Assembly (NCBI GenBank): GCA_905206805.1
Contig: CAJLIR010000017.1
Coordinates: 1 to 24,554, forward strand
Source: an uncultured Caryophanales bacterium
GTDB lineage: Bacteria; Bacillota_I; Bacilli_A; RF39; UBA660
Reading direction: 5' to 3'
DNA: 24,554 nucleotides
How positions within the stretch are numbered: position 1 is the first letter of the stretch; each line of letters starts with the position of its first letter. The notes under the pieces were generated by a model. It was not told the origin of the DNA, searched no databases, and saw nothing but the letters and a program-made list of their open reading frames with translations. The position numbers and the translations under genes were made by a program. This document shows positions 23,256-24,554 of the stretch, piece after piece.

Positions 23256-24506
23256 TTAATAAGTTATAACGTCTAATTTTGTCTGTGAATTTAATTTTGA
23301 TAAATCACTTTCTTTTATTACTATTTTATTTTTGTCACCATCTGATATATATCTATTATTTTCTAAATTTTTAAAATTTGCTTCAATATCAAATTCAACC
23401 CCATTATTATCATAAGCCCTTATACGCTTAATAAATGTTTTATCAAAATCAGTACTAAACGGTGAATAATCACTTTCCCAACCAACTCTCATCGTTGATT
23501 TAGTTGTATAATTTTTTCCATTATAGGAAGTAGATAATATATGACCAAAATTTTGATGACTCTTTTTATATGGTGAACCATATGGCAACGCTACTATATT
23601 AACATATGAATCTGGAATAATTTCATCTAAAATTTCATAAACACTACCAATTTGATAATTAGTTTCGTCGATGCTTATTTTAGTAAAGTCTGAATGGGAT
23701 GCTGAATGATTTCCCACATCATATCCATTTTTTACTAACCATTTTAGAATCTTATCATCATATTCCGATTGATTGAAAAGATTTTTAGTTATAAAAAATG
23801 TAGCAGTAACATTATAATCTGGATATTTTTTTTTAAATTCTTCTAGAACTCCAATTGCACAATTTGGATCGATTATTATTTCACCGTTGTCATCCAAGCC
23901 AGTTACTATAATATTATTTTTTAAACCATCATCAAACGTTATTATAATTGGACTTTTTCCTATTTCTACATCAATAATACCCTCAACATAGTCAGTCAAT
24001 CTTATCATTCTATAATTATTTTGATAATAAAATTCCAAATCATTTTTAAATGCCTCAATTGTACGTTGATATCCATCTTTATCGACATTTCCTCCAATAA
24101 AACTTGTTTCAGAACTGGGTATATTATGTATTCCATGATACATCATAATAGGAATTCTGCCTAATTCATTAACTTTATTTTCTGAATATTTTTTTATATT
24201 TATCTGTTTCTCATCATCTAGTGAACCAATAACATAATCAACTATCAACTCTGTATTATTATTTAAATTTTCTCCCTCAACTATACTCTGATTTACAAAA
24301 GTATACTTCGAATATAAATCTGAATAAATTTCATTTATTTTTAAATTCAAATTATTATCAGATGCTAACTTCTTTACATCATCTAACGAATAATTTTCCA
24401 AATTTGGCATTATATTGTTTACCATTTTCTCTTCATTGAATTTAAAAACAAACAAAATAATAAATATAATAAACAATAATAAAATTATTAAAAATGTTTT
24501 TTTCAT
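23256..24506 (-). CDS. Membrane-anchored PASTA-polysaccharide deacetylase
   Basis: The 416-aa exported enzyme has one N-terminal helix (about 3-22). A single PASTA-like domain (about 33-95; MPNLENYSLDDVKKLASDNN and later IVEGENLNNNTELIVDYVIG) follows, a module that binds peptidoglycan in other proteins. The NodB-type polysaccharide deacetylase domain (about 118-390) shows IPIMMYHGI, ITFDDG with the metal/base aspartates D192-D193, and NHSASHS with the metal-binding pair H267-x3-H271. The likely role is N- or O-deacetylation of wall glycans. Where homologues have R-x-P-Y-G there is LPYGSP, lacking the Arg. The first possible start TTG at 24518 is rejected; the ATG at 24506 has GGAGGT 5 bases upstream. 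The promoter region runs to the window edge and was not assigned. Confidence 0.9.
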   Translation of the reverse strand: MKKTFLIILLLFIIFIILFVFKFNEEKMVNNIMPNLENYSLDDVKKLASDNNLNLKINEIYSDLYSKYTFVNQSIVEGENLNNNTELIVDYVIGSLDDEKQINIKKYSENKVNELGRIPIMMYHGIHNIPSSETSFIGGNVDKDGYQRTIEAFKNDLEFYYQNNYRMIRLTDYVEGIIDVEIGKSPIIITFDDGLKNNIIVTGLDDNGEIIIDPNCAIGVLEEFKKKYPDYNVTATFFITKNLFNQSEYDDKILKWLVKNGYDVGNHSASHSDFTKISIDETNYQIGSVYEILDEIIPDSYVNIVALPYGSPYKKSHQNFGHILSTSYNGKNYTTKSTMRVGWESDYSPFSTDFDKTFIKRIRAYDNNGVEFDIEANFKNLENNRYISDGDKNKIVIKESDLSKLNSQTKLDVITY

Positions 24507-24554
24507 AAAGACCTCCAATAAGACAAAAATATTATGAACAAAAAAAGATAAAAA

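Noticed and set aside
1..24554. Mobile elements, CRISPR arrays, phage genes or an alternative genetic code
   Set aside because: No transposase, integrase, direct-repeat array or target duplication was seen. TGA is used as a stop at rimI, and the Trp codons checked are TGG.

Overview
The window is a very A+T-rich, gene-dense piece of a low-GC Gram-positive (Firmicutes/Bacilli-type) chromosome. It carries pyruvate formate-lyase with its activase, a sortase/LPxT surface-protein pair, a PASTA-polysaccharide deacetylase, Bacillus-type Shine-Dalgarno sites (GGTGAT, AGAGG) and TTGACA/TATAAT promoters. TGA ends rimI and Trp codons are TGG where checked, so the code is the standard bacterial one, not the Mycoplasma code. 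An uncultured, fermentative, host-associated Bacilli/Mollicutes-related lineage fits best, but this is inference; no taxonomic marker was compared.

Layout. Bases 1-3300: tRNA-Ser(GCU) and the pflB-pflA operon, both on the minus strand. 3300-5740: a single minus-strand gene for a prepilin-type protein carrying three LamG-like domains. 5798-11565: a minus-strand operon pcrA - 51-aa membrane microprotein - unknown 486-aa protein - ligA. 11672-12586: a sugar-type nucleotidyltransferase with its own promoter. 12656-15280: a NitT/TauT/ThiXYZ-type ABC transporter on the minus strand, in which a terminator and a second promoter separate the binding protein from the ATPase-permease pair. 15428-18995: the only plus-strand genes, a thioester-domain/Cna-B repeat adhesin and an overlapping small sortase. 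19035-23190: a minus-strand operon tsaE-tsaB-rimI-tsaD plus a transglutaminase-like gene. 23256-24506: a membrane-anchored PASTA-polysaccharide deacetylase.

How the genes work together. TsaE, TsaB and TsaD make the tRNA t6A37 modification; RimI is their usual neighbour. PflB/PflA give anaerobic pyruvate cleavage. PcrA and LigA are DNA-repair/replication enzymes sharing an operon with two unknown proteins. The adhesin, sortase, pilin-like LamG protein and deacetylase form a cell-surface set, although they are not one operon.

Several start codons were moved inward from the longest reading frame because promoters and ribosome-binding sites show that the longer starts lie upstream of transcription. 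The adhesin appears to start at ATT. Layout is very compact: terminator stems often overlap stop codons, and promoters sit only about 10-25 bases upstream of start codons. No stretch longer than 300 bases lacks a gene, and I saw no CRISPR array, insertion sequence or rRNA.
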